Below the pieces are notes generated by a model. That model saw only the letters and a program-made list of their open reading frames with translations, searched no databases and was not told where the DNA came from. A stretch of 64,000 nt of DNA from Trichomonas vaginalis G3 (lineage: Eukaryota; Parabasalia; Trichomonadida; Trichomonadidae). The position numbers and the translations under genes were made by a program. Below, piece after piece: positions 31,023 through 40,862 of this stretch. Location: NCBI RefSeq assembly GCF_026262505.1, contig NC_067203.1, positions 8,122,001 through 8,186,000 of the forward strand, read 5' to 3'. Within the stretch, counting starts at the first letter, position 1. Each line of letters begins with the position of its first letter.

Positions 31023-32653
31023 TTAAACATTTCTATTCATCAATATTTCATCATATGAACTTCTATACTGTGGTGGTGTACACTGTTGGAATATTTCAAA
31101 CCTTCGTCCGTGTCCATGTCCAATATGTAGTCCTAGTAAAACCAAATGAGGAGGATTTGTCACCTTTGAACAGTAAGTGTCATTTTCACCCTGAATGATT
31201 GGATAAGCTTTCACTTGTACTGTAACTTGTGAGTTGAAAGTTTCTAATCATCAAAGAATATAACCCGCTCCATCACGTTGAACTGGAATAGTGCATAAGA
31301 ATGAAGTTTGGTCTTTCCATGTTCTAGCTAATGGCTTGCCATCATCATCATTCAGTGGTCTAGTTAATGAGTCTCGTATTCTTCTGTGCATTCATTCACT
31401 CCATCTAAATCAGAAGCTTGAAGCATACTGTAAAGAATATGTCGCCCACTGTGGTCATCGCTTGATCGGGGAAGTTTCTGGAATCTATAGTGACCTGAAG
31501 ACCTCGAAGCATTGGATTTTCTAAAACTGTTCTTTGCATTGCATTCTTCGGAAATGTTAACACAACATCTGTAACATTATGAAGAGCGTATGAGAAATCC
31601 GAGCTAATACTTCAGGAGTGATGCAACCTCCATTTAGTGACACGAACGTCAATATGTTGAGCTGGAATCATGAATGGATCTTCCTTACTGAATAAACGTG
31701 GTATTGCTTAATACTGATTCTTCAATTAAACCGTATCCTGGTGTAATGCATTTATCCTCTAAAAACTTCCATCTTTGTGCATGAAATAATAACACTATCA
31801 ACTGTTGCGTCAGCAGATGTAGCGGCTAAGCTTGTAATTAATTTGGTAGGAAGTCCAATTTGTTGGAATTTGCGATCATATTTATAAACATGATTCAAAT
31901 CTTTTCATAATTTTCATCAGTTATCTTTTCATAAACGTAATTTTAAATCAGCAACTCTTAACGGGTCAACCTGACAAAATACTAAAAGTATCCCTGAAAC
32001 ATAATATTTAAGAATGATTTCACCAAATGATTTAGGATAATCATCGAACGCCTGAAATGCTAACAAATCATTTACCGGAATAATCATATCAAAAGTGACA
32101 TTCAACTTCTTCATTTGCTTCTTGAAAACTTCTGAAGGGTCAATATATTTACCACATACTGAGTTATCATATTTTTGAACATTATTATATAACGAATGAA
32201 CAAACTTTTTAACTTTCCTTTCTGATTTTGGTTTATATGTTGCAAATGCGAAAGATTCACGCGCAATCCATTTGAAGATAACCAGCATCACCTCTTTCGG
32301 TTTCTACTTCTAATTGTTTAAAGCTTTGATTTGATGATTTGTAACCAACGAATAAACGCATACATTTAAAAGCGTCATCACATGTGAAAGCTTTATTTGA
32401 AATTAACGTAGCTTTAACCTTGCGTTTAATATATGTGTCACCTAATTGATTCACATCATGAGCCGGATTTGTAATTCTTAAATGATTTGTTTTCATCAAA
32501 ATATGGAGCATCAGAGTCATAGCATGAACTTTCAAGTTCTCTATAATATCTTCTACCGTCATTCTTTGCGAATATTTCATTTATCTTTTCGAATGAATGA
32601 AACACATTTCCATTAATCGGTTTAGTGTTTGGCACCAAATAGTTAGTCGTCAT
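31023..32653 (-). pseudogene. Element A: probable major capsid protein (double jelly-roll), broken
   Basis: The largest gene of the right half, about 540 codons, begins MTTNYLVPNTKPINGNVFHS and ends EILMNRNV. The stretch IIPVNDLLAF followed by FDDYPKSFGEIIL resembles the IPL-x-LLGF-x-DYPK region of Maverick/virophage double jelly-roll capsid proteins. Size, position beside the ATPase and the small virion-type proteins fit. Broken in several places; the identification is inference. Confidence 0.55.
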
Positions 32654-32722
32654 TTATTATTAAATAAAAAATCAAAATTAAAAGATGAAAATGAATTTTT
32701 AATTTTAATGAAATAATCAACT

Positions 32723-32938
32723 ATGGCTGCAGGTATATTTAAGAAATTATGGGATAGAGTAAAAAGAGGAGCGCATAAAGTTTGGGAAACAATGAAGAAA
32801 GGAGCAAATTGGATATTTAAGAATAAAGAAGCAATTAGTGACATTGCTGAATCAATAACGCCAAAAGCCGCCCCAATAAGAGAAATATTAAATAAAGGAG
32901 AAAAAGTTTATCAAAGACTTCAACCGATACTAAGATAA
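32723..32938 (+). CDS. Element A: small amphipathic virion-type protein, 71 aa
   Basis: The product begins MAAGIFKKLWDRVKRGAHKV, a basic amphipathic helix rich in K and W/F, followed by a second helix and a polar C-terminus. It resembles the membrane-active pVI/pX-like core proteins described for adenovirus-like and Maverick virions. It shares the start MAAG-FKKLWD with the convergent gene at 32959-33195, so the two look like paralogues. Function is inference. Confidence 0.6.
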   Translation: MAAGIFKKLWDRVKRGAHKVWETMKKGANWIFKNKEAISDIAESITPKAAPIREILNKGEKVYQRLQPILR

Positions 32939-32958
32939 AAATAATATTTATTTTTCAA

Positions 32959-33195
32959 CTATTTACCTCCTATTTTATTAAGTATTCCTTCAGCAATTCC
33001 ACCAATTGCGTTACCTGCTTGTGCTCCCATTGCCGGATTACCTGCTTTAGTACCTAATACTCCACCTATGATAGTTCCTGCCGTTTTCGCTACTGGTGCC
33101 AAAAAGTTTGCAACGGGTTTAATAATATTTTTATGAACCCAACCTGCAGCTTTCTTAATTCCATCCCATAATTTTTTAAAGAATCCTGCCGCCAT
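32959..33195 (-). CDS. Element A: small amphipathic/glycine-rich virion-type protein, 78 aa
   Basis: The product begins MAAGFFKKLWDGIKKAAGWV, an amphipathic helix like that of the convergent gene. A hydrophobic glycine/alanine-rich half follows (TAGTIIGGVLGTKAG, AGNAIGGIAEGIL) that could insert into or span a membrane. Together the two look like entry or membrane-lytic/virion-core proteins. The two genes are tail to tail, with 20 bases between stops. Confidence 0.6.
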   Translation of the reverse strand: MAAGFFKKLWDGIKKAAGWVHKNIIKPVANFLAPVAKTAGTIIGGVLGTKAGNPAMGAQAGNAIGGIAEGILNKIGGK

Positions 33196-33261
33196 TTCTG
33201 ATTTAATATTAATTAAAAAATATATTTCATCACTTATATTCTAATTTTTATTTAATGATAA

Positions 33262-33630
33262 ATGAAACCGATTTTAAAAATAAATGAAACAGAGGAGGAA
33301 GAAATAAATGAAAGTGAAAATGTTCAACAAAAAATAAATGTTGTTAAACCAATTACTGAAATAAAAATTTTTTCATCTGTTGAAGAATTTAATGACTATT
33401 ATGCTAACAATAAAAAATTATTTGAAGAATTGACAACGTGTAAATTGAATAAAATGTTTAAAGTTGATGGATTCAAAATTTCAAAAATAAAGGGGGTGGT
33501 TAGTTTGAAATCTATTCCTCAATCAAGAATCACCTCATTAATGAAAATAGATGATTTAACAAAAAGAATAGAAGAGATTGAAGAAAGAATAAATCAAATA
33601 ATTGATTTCATAAATCATTCAAAAATGTAA
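33262..33630 (+). CDS. Element A: hypothetical protein, 122 aa
   Basis: The acidic N-terminus (TEEEEINESENVQQK) is followed by a compact region (EIKIFSSVEEFNDYYANN) and a C-terminal coiled coil (LTKRIEEIEERINQIIDFI). No family recognised. It lies next to the right terminal repeat, convergent with the repeat-borne gene. Confidence 0.6.
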   Translation: MKPILKINETEEEEINESENVQQKINVVKPITEIKIFSSVEEFNDYYANNKKLFEELTTCKLNKMFKVDGFKISKIKGVVSLKSIPQSRITSLMKIDDLTKRIEEIEERINQIIDFINHSKM

Positions 33631-33648
33631 GACATGAATTTTTAAAGT

Positions 33649-33888
33649 TTATTTTTTTTTATTTTCCATTTCATTATTTTCAATTTCTTCTTCTCGTTTA
33701 TGAGGTCTTTGATTATGACTCCATTGATTCCATGAAATTAAATATTCTTTATCATTATATTTATACCTCATTAGCTTATTTTGGCTTTCATACTCATTTA
33801 ATAATTCACAATCTTCATTTTTAAATTGAAGTTTAACCCATTCAGGATTTAAACAATGTTTAATTAATCGCGGAATATCTGACATCAT
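33649..33888 (-). CDS. Element A: terminal-repeat copy of the first gene's N-terminal module
   Basis: The right terminal inverted repeat carries the same start and first module as the gene at 15557, reading inward. The frame leaves the repeat after about 75 codons and ends almost at once. The product would be a single-module version, as in element B. Whether it is made is unknown. Confidence 0.55.
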   Translation of the reverse strand: MMSDIPRLIKHCLNPEWVKLQFKNEDCELLNEYESQNKLMRYKYNDKEYLISWNQWSHNQRPHKREEEIENNEMENKKK

Positions 33889-34041
33889 CTATATATAGCT
33901 TCTTTTATAAAAGATGAAAAAATAAATTATTTTAAAATTAATGTTAATTTTTTAAATGATTTATAAATAAATATATTTTAATGTATCGTCTATATATAGA
34001 TGTAACAAAAAAAGTCACAAAACCCGTCATATACTACTACT
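33663..34041 (-). repeat. Element A right terminal inverted repeat (379 bp)
   Basis: Complement of 15404-15782. Ends at 34041 and is followed directly by the GATGAT duplication (34042-34047). Confidence 0.95.
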
Positions 34042-34047
34042 GATGAT
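34042..34047. repeat. Target-site duplication of element A, right copy (GATGAT)
   Basis: Identical to 15398-15403. Confidence 0.9.
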
Positions 34048-34312
34048 GAATTTCACGAAAATTTCTAACCAGACGAGTAGGTGACAAAAGTGCATACTCT
34101 TAAATTAACCTTAAATGTTGATTTTTCGATATTTTCGGTATTAACCTTATTGTAAATTTTTCCGGTGATAAATTTATCACACTGAGGTTATTTTTCCGGT
34201 GAGATTTTTAACCTTGATTTAATGAAATTAATATATATAAATTTTATTATTTTTAATTTCGAATGAGTATAATAAAATATTTTTTTATATCGTCATAACT
34301 CTCATCACTGTT

Positions 34313-34558
34313 GTGATTCCAAATGCGATTATTAAGTTTCAAGTCGCTAATGTTTTGAATGAAGATAGAGCAGTAAGAATTCTTACAAGGGCAGGTAATC
34401 AGATTGTTGAGCAAAGAGCTTCAAAACACGATGAATGTTTGAAATTAATTCAACACATTTTGGAAATTGTCGAAAGCCGAAGGATTGAACCTAATGTCCT
34501 TATTCCATCTTTGAAGGCAATATTAAATTGGGCACAAAGAAGTTTAAAGGAAGAGTAA
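34313..34558 (+). pseudogene. Orphan host coding fragment, about 80 codons
   Basis: The frame encodes a convincing helical protein segment (NEDRAVRILTRAGNQIVEQR, then LIQHILEIVESRRIEPNVLI) and ends at a normal TAA. It contains no ATG: the first possible codon is GTG, and upstream in-frame codons have no methionine before the sequence becomes AT-rich. It is therefore either the 3' end of a truncated gene or a last exon whose intron border I cannot see. It lies 270 bases from the right end of element A, but the DNA left of element A does not supply the missing part. Confidence 0.5.
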
Positions 34559-34766
34559 GCAAGATTAGATAATTTGGACTTTTTTTAAAATTAATGAATA
34601 AACAGTATATTTTTGAAGTGTAAGCTTATTTACCTGAAGCTATATTACTTAATATAACATTCAAAGTATTATTGCTATTTATTGGAGAACAAATTTATGT
34701 AATTTTCACATGAAATTGATAAATTTGTATTTCCTTATGATAATCAATTTTTGTATTTGTAGAGAG

Positions 34767-34921
34767 TCTCCCTGCATGATATCAAGACTTGGCTATAAGT
34801 CTTTATCCATTTTTGAAAATTGTATTGTAAATTGTAAGAATTTCTGAATACTACTACTATAAAATATAATTGCTTATCTATGTATATTCTCCCTGCATGA
34901 TATCAAGACTTGGCTATAAGT
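34767..34921 (+). repeat. Pair of perfect 34-bp direct repeats
   Basis: The 34-bp sequence beginning TCTCCCTGCATGATATCAAG and ending GGCTATAAGT occurs at 34767-34800 and again at 34888-34921, 121 bases apart. The DNA between is unrelated AT-rich sequence. The perfect match over a rather GC-rich block in an intergenic region suggests a functional or recently duplicated element. Confidence 0.85.
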
Positions 34922-34992
34922 TTCTATTCATTATGAGTATGACCCCATTTTTTTACAAAAAGTGCCGAATTGCAACTTTGTCCCAATCTCCT

Positions 34993-35017
34993 AACCAGAC
35001 TATGTTCTAGTCGGGTT
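34993..35017 (+). repeat. Stem-loop upstream of TTC27
   Basis: AACCAGACTA and TAGTCGGGTT form a 10-bp stem with one mismatch and a five-base loop. It lies 230 bases before the TTC27 start. Role unknown. Confidence 0.6.
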
Positions 35018-35241
35018 AACCTTTTGGTTTACGACTAAATAGCTCAATATATTAATCCAAGAAATAACAAACCCTCCAATTTATATTTGTTCCGGAGATT
35101 CAAAGCCCACTTTGGAATACGGAAGCAAAAATCGCTAAGTTTATTAGAGATTTTTATTCATATACAACTAAACATTCTATTTATCTCAACTATAAAGCAA
35201 AAATTTTTGAAGATTTTAATTGTGACCCTGAAGAATTTGGT

Positions 35242-35246
35242 CATAA
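35242..35246 (+). promoter_or_regulatory. Inr-like TCATA at the TTC27 start
   Basis: TCATA directly abuts the ATG at 35247, matching the trichomonad initiator consensus TCA-pyrimidine-T/A. Confidence 0.5.
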
Positions 35247-37397
35247 ATGGAGATTTCACAACAGGCAGTGACAAGGATTGAGAACGATCCAGTTGCATAC
35301 TTCAACGAAATACCACATGACATCGTGTTCAGCCTTTTTAAGGATCCATGCTCCCAACAGAATCAAGAACATGGAATCTATTTTGCCATTGATGCTCTAT
35401 ATTTGTTCATTGTTGAGAACTTTACAGGACCATCAATCAAAGATAAGCTTGATGAGCAACTTTTGAGCAAAATCAGTTCATATTTGCCTGCTGATTATAT
35501 TGATGACATCAATGTCGATGGCGAAATGATATCAACACAAGCTAAACTCATAGAACTCATTTGGATTGCTTACAAATTTACACAGAAATTCGATGCACCA
35601 AAAATTTGGATTGCTCGTGCAGCGATGATTCTTCAACGTTGCTTACCAAATCCAACACCAATTCTTAAATATCTTGTTTTACCAAATGCTTCAGGCATTG
35701 AACTCCCAATAGCACACCGTTTGTTCCATAACTATCAAAAATTCTTCGAAGAGCTTGACAAGTACAGAGAAACGATCAAATTCGAGTTCAAACTTACAGG
35801 TAAGCTCGGTAAGAAGACAAAATTCCAACAAGAATCCAAATCACAATTCATTCTTGAAGTTCAGAGCTGCCAATCGATCAGAGATGATTCTGTTAAGGCT
35901 CAAGGTAACAGTATAACATCAATGACACGCTACAAACGTGAAGTTGCCCTTGAAGAAGATGCAAATTTATTAGATCGACCAAACATGGATGAAGAGTTCT
36001 CAATTCCATCATTGACAACAGAAGAGATGGCATTCCTTATCCAAGAAGCCCGCGCAATCACAGAACGCAATCTTGGTGATGAAATTCGTGATGAAAAAGC
36101 CATGCCAATTTTAACAACAATTTTGCAACTCGAACCAAAGTATTCCTTCGCAACAGCAGCCTTATTCGATAAGAGCAGGCTCGAGCAGCACGAACACTCC
36201 CTCCAACCACGTGCAGCTCTCCAGTTGCAGTCTATCATCGATGATTTTGCAAAAGACGAAGTTTCTGTTTCCGATCGTCTTTCTGAATTTTTCATGCTCG
36301 AACATCCACCTTTGTGGGAAGTTAAGCGTGAAATGGGTCTCCAAATGATGAATATCGGTGCTGCCAGAACAGCTGCTCAGATCTTTATCGATAACAAGAT
36401 GTGGGATGAACTCGCAATTTGCTGTGTAATTGCCAAAGACAATGACATGGGTATTGATGTCCTCAAGAACGAGAAACCAACACCACAAGTACTTACAATT
36501 CTCGGTGAATTGAAGAAGGACAAATCATTACTTGAAGAAGCATGGAAACTTTCAAGACAACACTATTCAAGAGCACAAAGATCTCTTGCTGATTTCTATC
36601 TCGCAGACAAAGATTATCAAAAGGCTGCAGAACATTATGAAATCGCTTTGAAGATCAATCCATTGTTCCCTCAATGTTGGCATTCTCTTGGCTGCTGTTT
36701 CATGAGATTAGAAAACTTTGAGAAAGCAATTTCTTCTTTCCAAGAAGTTATTTCTCAAAAAGGTGATGATTCCGAGTGTTTCTCGAACTTGGCAATTTGT
36801 TTCTCAACAATTGGAAAGAATGATGAAGCTCACAAGGCAATTACACAAGCTGTAAGATTCCAGAGAGAAAACATCAAGATCTGGGAAAACTTCATCGTTA
36901 TTTCTATCAATGCTGGAAAAGTTAATGACGCAATCACAGGAATTGAAGAAGTTTCGAGAGTTGAAAGGAAATGGTGCAATACTCCTTTGATTTACGAAGT
37001 AATCAACTTCGTTTTGAAAGAGAAAGGAGACATGAAAAGAGTAATCAACGCCATGGAAAAGATTTCTCAAAATGCTGATTGCGGATTCGATTTCTGGACA
37101 ATTTACGCTGATATCGCTGCTGCAATGGAAGATTTCAAATCAGAACTTGAAATGAGAGCTAATGTTATCAAAGCTCTTGAAGGCGATGAGAAGATTATGG
37201 ATGAAACTGTGTTCAACAGATTGTCAAAGGCAGTCGAGAAATATGTTGCTGCTGCTACAAGAAAAGAAAATGGAAAGGAAAAGACTGCAATTACAAGACT
37301 TAAAGTAATTCTCAGAAAATACGAAGATAACTTCGCTACCCTTGAATCATATAAGAAATTAGAACAATTGTTGGAAGACTTGCAATCAAATATATAA
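35247..37397 (+). CDS. TTC27: TTC27 / Emw1-like TPR protein
   Basis: The 716-residue product matches the TTC27/yeast Emw1 family, TPR proteins with roles reported in cell-surface assembly and ribonucleoprotein maturation. An all-helical N-terminus (1-430) precedes the diagnostic TPR block at about 441-580. There RAQRSLADFYLADKDYQKAA, PQCWHSLGCCFMRLENFEKA and KIWENFIVISINAGKVNDAI align well with human TTC27 (ARRSLARLY, GTWFSLGCAY, QIWENYILTS). It is shorter than the human protein (843) mainly at the N-terminus. The ATG is preceded by a TCATA initiator. It is convergent with the ankyrin gene that ends at 37739. Confidence 0.9.
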   Translation: MEISQQAVTRIENDPVAYFNEIPHDIVFSLFKDPCSQQNQEHGIYFAIDALYLFIVENFTGPSIKDKLDEQLLSKISSYLPADYIDDINVDGEMISTQAKLIELIWIAYKFTQKFDAPKIWIARAAMILQRCLPNPTPILKYLVLPNASGIELPIAHRLFHNYQKFFEELDKYRETIKFEFKLTGKLGKKTKFQQESKSQFILEVQSCQSIRDDSVKAQGNSITSMTRYKREVALEEDANLLDRPNMDEEFSIPSLTTEEMAFLIQEARAITERNLGDEIRDEKAMPILTTILQLEPKYSFATAALFDKSRLEQHEHSLQPRAALQLQSIIDDFAKDEVSVSDRLSEFFMLEHPPLWEVKREMGLQMMNIGAARTAAQIFIDNKMWDELAICCVIAKDNDMGIDVLKNEKPTPQVLTILGELKKDKSLLEEAWKLSRQHYSRAQRSLADFYLADKDYQKAAEHYEIALKINPLFPQCWHSLGCCFMRLENFEKAISSFQEVISQKGDDSECFSNLAICFSTIGKNDEAHKAITQAVRFQRENIKIWENFIVISINAGKVNDAITGIEEVSRVERKWCNTPLIYEVINFVLKEKGDMKRVINAMEKISQNADCGFDFWTIYADIAAAMEDFKSELEMRANVIKALEGDEKIMDETVFNRLSKAVEKYVAAATRKENGKEKTAITRLKVILRKYEDNFATLESYKKLEQLLEDLQSNI

Positions 37398-37738
37398 CAT
37401 GAATAAAAATATTTATCATTTTTATTTTTCAATTTCTTTTTTATGAGTTTTAATAAGCTTTCTACAACTAAAAATCTTTTAATTTTTATGAAAGTGGACA
37501 AATTATACTATAATTCATATACAAATTTGGATATTTTTTTAATGAAATTTAAATTTTTTCTTTTTTTAACAATTTTAATGTTTTCTTTTGAGATTTTCAG
37601 TGAATACAATGCTTGTAAACAATACTTACTAAAATTTTCAAATCATAAATTTATCATCTAAAAGATTAATGATAAAAAGAGGTTTGTATAGTAAGTTACA
37701 TTTTGTTAAATTTTATTTATAATCTTGAACATAGAAAT
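37398..37738. other. Convergent intergenic region
   Basis: AT-rich spacer between two convergent stops; short frames here look random. Confidence 0.5.
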
Positions 37739-38848
37739 TTAGGTAGATTTAGGTGTTTGAGGAACTTTTTGACCGTTTTCGCTATCATCAACTTTATTTT
37801 CATCGAAATAATCTCTCCGCACTGATTGGTCATCAAGAGCCGGATCTAATTGATAGTTATGGTTGCTCTCATCATCTGGAATATAATTTCCGATGAGTTG
37901 ACCGCCAGGAATTTCAAATTCACCATAAACTGTATCACCACCAGCATATGATGCTTCAAGACACTCGAATTCATCGATGCCTCTTGCACTCCAAGGAGAT
38001 TTGAGTTTTTTAACTTTTTCGTTAACAGTATCTATTGGAATAAGAGAGTCAGTAACCTTAAGAGCCTTTTCAAGACGTGTTTTCTCTGGTCCTGTAAGAT
38101 CTGGTGGTGGAAATGGCGTAACTTTATTATCTCCGTTTGCGATTGCTTCTTCTGTATATTTCTTGATGATAGCAGCAATAACTGGTAAAAGCATTGTCTT
38201 TTCTTTAATAGCTATTGTAATAAATGGCTTATTATCTATAATTAAATAAGGCAGTTCGTGTTCACGCTCATGAACAAGAACTGCAAATGCTTCTCTGTTA
38301 CCACTGACTAAAACTTCAATAAGTGGATGTGATTGGCCACGATTGAAGATAGCTCCAGAATCTAGCAAAAGTTTGATAGCTTCTGGATAGCCTTTACGAG
38401 AAGCAATTGCAAGAAGACTGCGTTTTCCTACAACTACGTTCGGATCCGCATGGAAATCAAGTAATAAACGCATAGAACGGATATCACCACGTTCGACAGC
38501 GAAATATAATGGAACACGACCTCCACTATCTGCAGCATCCTGATTAGCACCAGCTTTAAGTAATGGTGCTGCAAGATGAAGAAATCCTTTCCAAATTGCG
38601 ATGTGTAAAGGTGTTAATTCTTGCTTATTTTTAATATTTACGTCTGCTTTTCTGCTGATGAGCTCAACTAATGCTGGATAATTGCAGTAATTTATGCAGG
38701 AATGAAGAAGAGAGTCTCCTGTATTTGGATCTTGAAAATTAATATCATAAAAAACATTTAAATGATCAATAAAATCGAAGGGGTCGCCATTTTGTATATC
38801 AGCAACAAGTTTAGTGAATCGCTCCGGAACTACAAACTTAACAGTCAT
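37739..38848 (-). CDS. Ankyrin repeat protein, 369 aa
   Basis: After a 40-residue lead come about five ankyrin repeats (residues 40-190), e.g. LTPLHIAIWKGFLHLAAPLL and RVPLYFAVERGDIRSMRLLL. A helical middle region follows, then an acidic, disordered C-terminus (ESNHNYQLDPALDDQSV...). It lacks the DUF3447 part typical of the big trichomonad ankyrin families, and its base composition is like the housekeeping genes here, so it may be a conserved single-copy adaptor. No partner can be named. A CCGTTAT motif lies about 36 bases upstream of the ATG. Confidence 0.85.
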   Translation of the reverse strand: MTVKFVVPERFTKLVADIQNGDPFDFIDHLNVFYDINFQDPNTGDSLLHSCINYCNYPALVELISRKADVNIKNKQELTPLHIAIWKGFLHLAAPLLKAGANQDAADSGGRVPLYFAVERGDIRSMRLLLDFHADPNVVVGKRSLLAIASRKGYPEAIKLLLDSGAIFNRGQSHPLIEVLVSGNREAFAVLVHEREHELPYLIIDNKPFITIAIKEKTMLLPVIAAIIKKYTEEAIANGDNKVTPFPPPDLTGPEKTRLEKALKVTDSLIPIDTVNEKVKKLKSPWSARGIDEFECLEASYAGGDTVYGEFEIPGGQLIGNYIPDDESNHNYQLDPALDDQSVRRDYFDENKVDDSENGQKVPQTPKST

Positions 38849-40739
38849 TGATTTTTTCCCCTTCTTCTTTGAATTTTTTTTTCATAACGGCAATCAGTTA
38901 TTTTCGTTTTATTGCATATGTATGATAGACAGATCCTGGAAAATAAAAATATTCCAGAATATTAGCATAAATGCATAGATTAAAACCCGGAATAATTTAA
39001 ATTTAGTTCTTAGATTTAACAAACTCTGTATATATATTCACTCATGATGTAGTTTTTAAATATACAATGATTCTGACTTATACAATATATTTTTATGGTG
39101 ATTTGAGATTTAATATTCTAGAATTGAATTAACAGATCATAACCATATCAGGTCAACTCAAAATCTCTATAAATCTTAACTATCCGCTGTGTACAATGGC
39201 GTTTGCGAACAATTTGATACCAACAATTTTTCTTATTATACTGCAATTCGGTACCAACAATTTTTCCACAATCCGCTATCGTCAATCACAGTAATCTATA
39301 AAAAGTCAAAAAATTATGAACTAAAAAAAATTAAGACCGTACTTACACCCATCTGACAACTGGTGTGAAGTGCCATTGAAAATTAGCCTTAAACATACGA
39401 ATTGAAGGCCATGTCATAGGGCGTGAGCGCATCCTTAATTTGGCAAAACAGAAATACCCTTAAATTTTTGTTATTGGACAAAAAAGTGACACCAAATCAC
39501 ACTTGTTTGTTGGATCTTACCATTCCAGATAAATATAGCAACTTGATTTTATGAAATTAGATAGATATATATGTGTACTTTTATCCCGTGTTGTTTTCTC
39601 GAAAACCTAATATCCTATGGGGATGCTGATTTTGAGCTTGTGTAAAAGTCAAATGTCAATTATATGGCAATATTCTACCATATGTGGTGATGATATTTCA
39701 ATATGTGTCTTTGTTAAAATTAAAAGTTTGAGATGAAATCAGCCTTATTTTATTTTGATGTGGTATTATTTTTTGTTCTCTATGATGCATTATAATAACA
39801 TATTAGGAATAAATGCCAACTATTGATTTTCTTGAGAGTTTGGCACAAATCACGTCAAAAGATTATTGATGTCTGGCACGATCATGAGTTGTGCTTTTTT
39901 TGGCTTGTCGGGGTATTTTGCCTAATGGTTAGAACAGAATGGCTATGCGTTGTCGATAATCATAAATAATTTATTTGGCGCTATATTGTTTATCTAATTT
40001 GCAACTATATATTCAGGGGCTAAGACGGTTTATAGGAATAATGCACATAATGAGAAGGCTAGAAGTCGTGATTTTTTGGCGTATTACAAAAAAATCCTAT
40101 AAAGAATCATATTTGAGCCATATTTTTAAATGCAATGATATAGTTATGGAATTTATATCCAGAATATATAAAGTAATATGAAATTGAGACTGAATAAAAA
40201 AAAATATAAAAAAAATTAAAGGAAATTAAGTAAAAATATGTTTGACATTTATCAAATATAGGTAGAAAATGTGGTGGTACATTTATTATCAAAAAATAGG
40301 GTTAAAATTTTTGAATAAAAAAATATTCGATTAGAACAAATTATAAAGTGAAAATATAAATCTTACTTAAGAAGATTAATGATTGGTGATATAAAATGCT
40401 AAATTTTAAGAGAAGCAAAATAAAAAATAAGCGATCTTATATTATTATTAAGAAAACAAACAATAATCTTTTTGGCATAATGGGATGGTCTGTATGCCAA
40501 GATTAAATGGATTGAGTTCGAATCAGGACAGTATTTTTTTTGATTTTCGCATTTGATACTCATAATATGAAAATGTGATAAAATTAATGATATATTTATA
40601 AGGTAGATTTCAAATATATAAATATCAAAGAAAATGACAAACTTTTTTCTTATTTTTTTTTATTTTAACAATAAATTACTCAATTTCGATCAAACAAATG
40701 GTTTTATTTGTCTTAATATTCAAATATATATATGAATGC
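38849..40739. other. Intergenic, no gene supported
   Basis: Nearly 1.9 kb without a convincing frame. It holds a CCGTTAT motif (38884-38890), scattered short repeats such as TACCAACAATTTTT (near 39218 and 39251), and box-A- or box-B-like tRNA scraps near 39911 and 40512 that do not fold into tRNAs. Confidence 0.5.
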
Positions 40740-40740
40740 C

Positions 40741-40862
40741 GATAATGTGGTCGAGATGAACGGTTAGAGGCGGTTTAAAAATGTATTGCCTGCTAGCAAG
40801 ATGTTACAGCTTGAAGCCGGTTGGGTTCCGAATCTTCGCCTCCTGAGATCTCACGAAGATCG
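40741..40862 (+). pseudogene. tRNA-Ser-like relic or SINE-like head
   Basis: A markedly GC-richer island begins with GTGGTCGAGATGAACGGTTA, resembling a D-arm/box A. TTGC-CTGCTA-GCAA resembles an anticodon arm with GCT, a long variable region follows, and GGGTTCCGAATC resembles box B. Spacing is that of a class II tRNA (Ser). However, there are extra bases in the D-arm and box B, the anticodon loop is one base short, and the acceptor ends do not pair. It is therefore not a working tRNA; a tRNA-derived SINE or decayed tRNA gene is possible. GC-rich sequence continues to about 40920. Confidence 0.3.

Larger units (their letters stand above)
15404..34041. mobile_element. Maverick/Polinton element A (complete in extent, partly broken)
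   Basis: An 18,638-bp element bounded by 379-bp near-identical terminal inverted repeats that begin AGTAGTAGTATATGACG, with a perfect GATGAT duplication. Parts recognised are a protein-primed polymerase B, DDE integrase, prim-pol/SF3 helicase, collar-type fibre, packaging ATPase, probable major capsid protein, two small amphipathic proteins and several unassigned genes. I did not recognise an adenain-like protease. The genes from 15.5 to 27.3 kb and the small ones from 32.7 to 33.6 kb are mostly open. The 27.3-32.7 kb stretch carries roughly a dozen to two dozen breaks. Near-identity of the two ends and close similarity to element B suggest a recent insertion. Confidence 0.95.

Noticed and set aside
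39911-39960. tRNA box A (TAATGGTTAGAACAG)
   Set aside because: No matching box B or acceptor stem at tRNA distance.
40460-40540. tRNA gene (GAGTTCGAATC followed by T-run)
   Set aside because: T-stem does not pair and no cloverleaf can be drawn.
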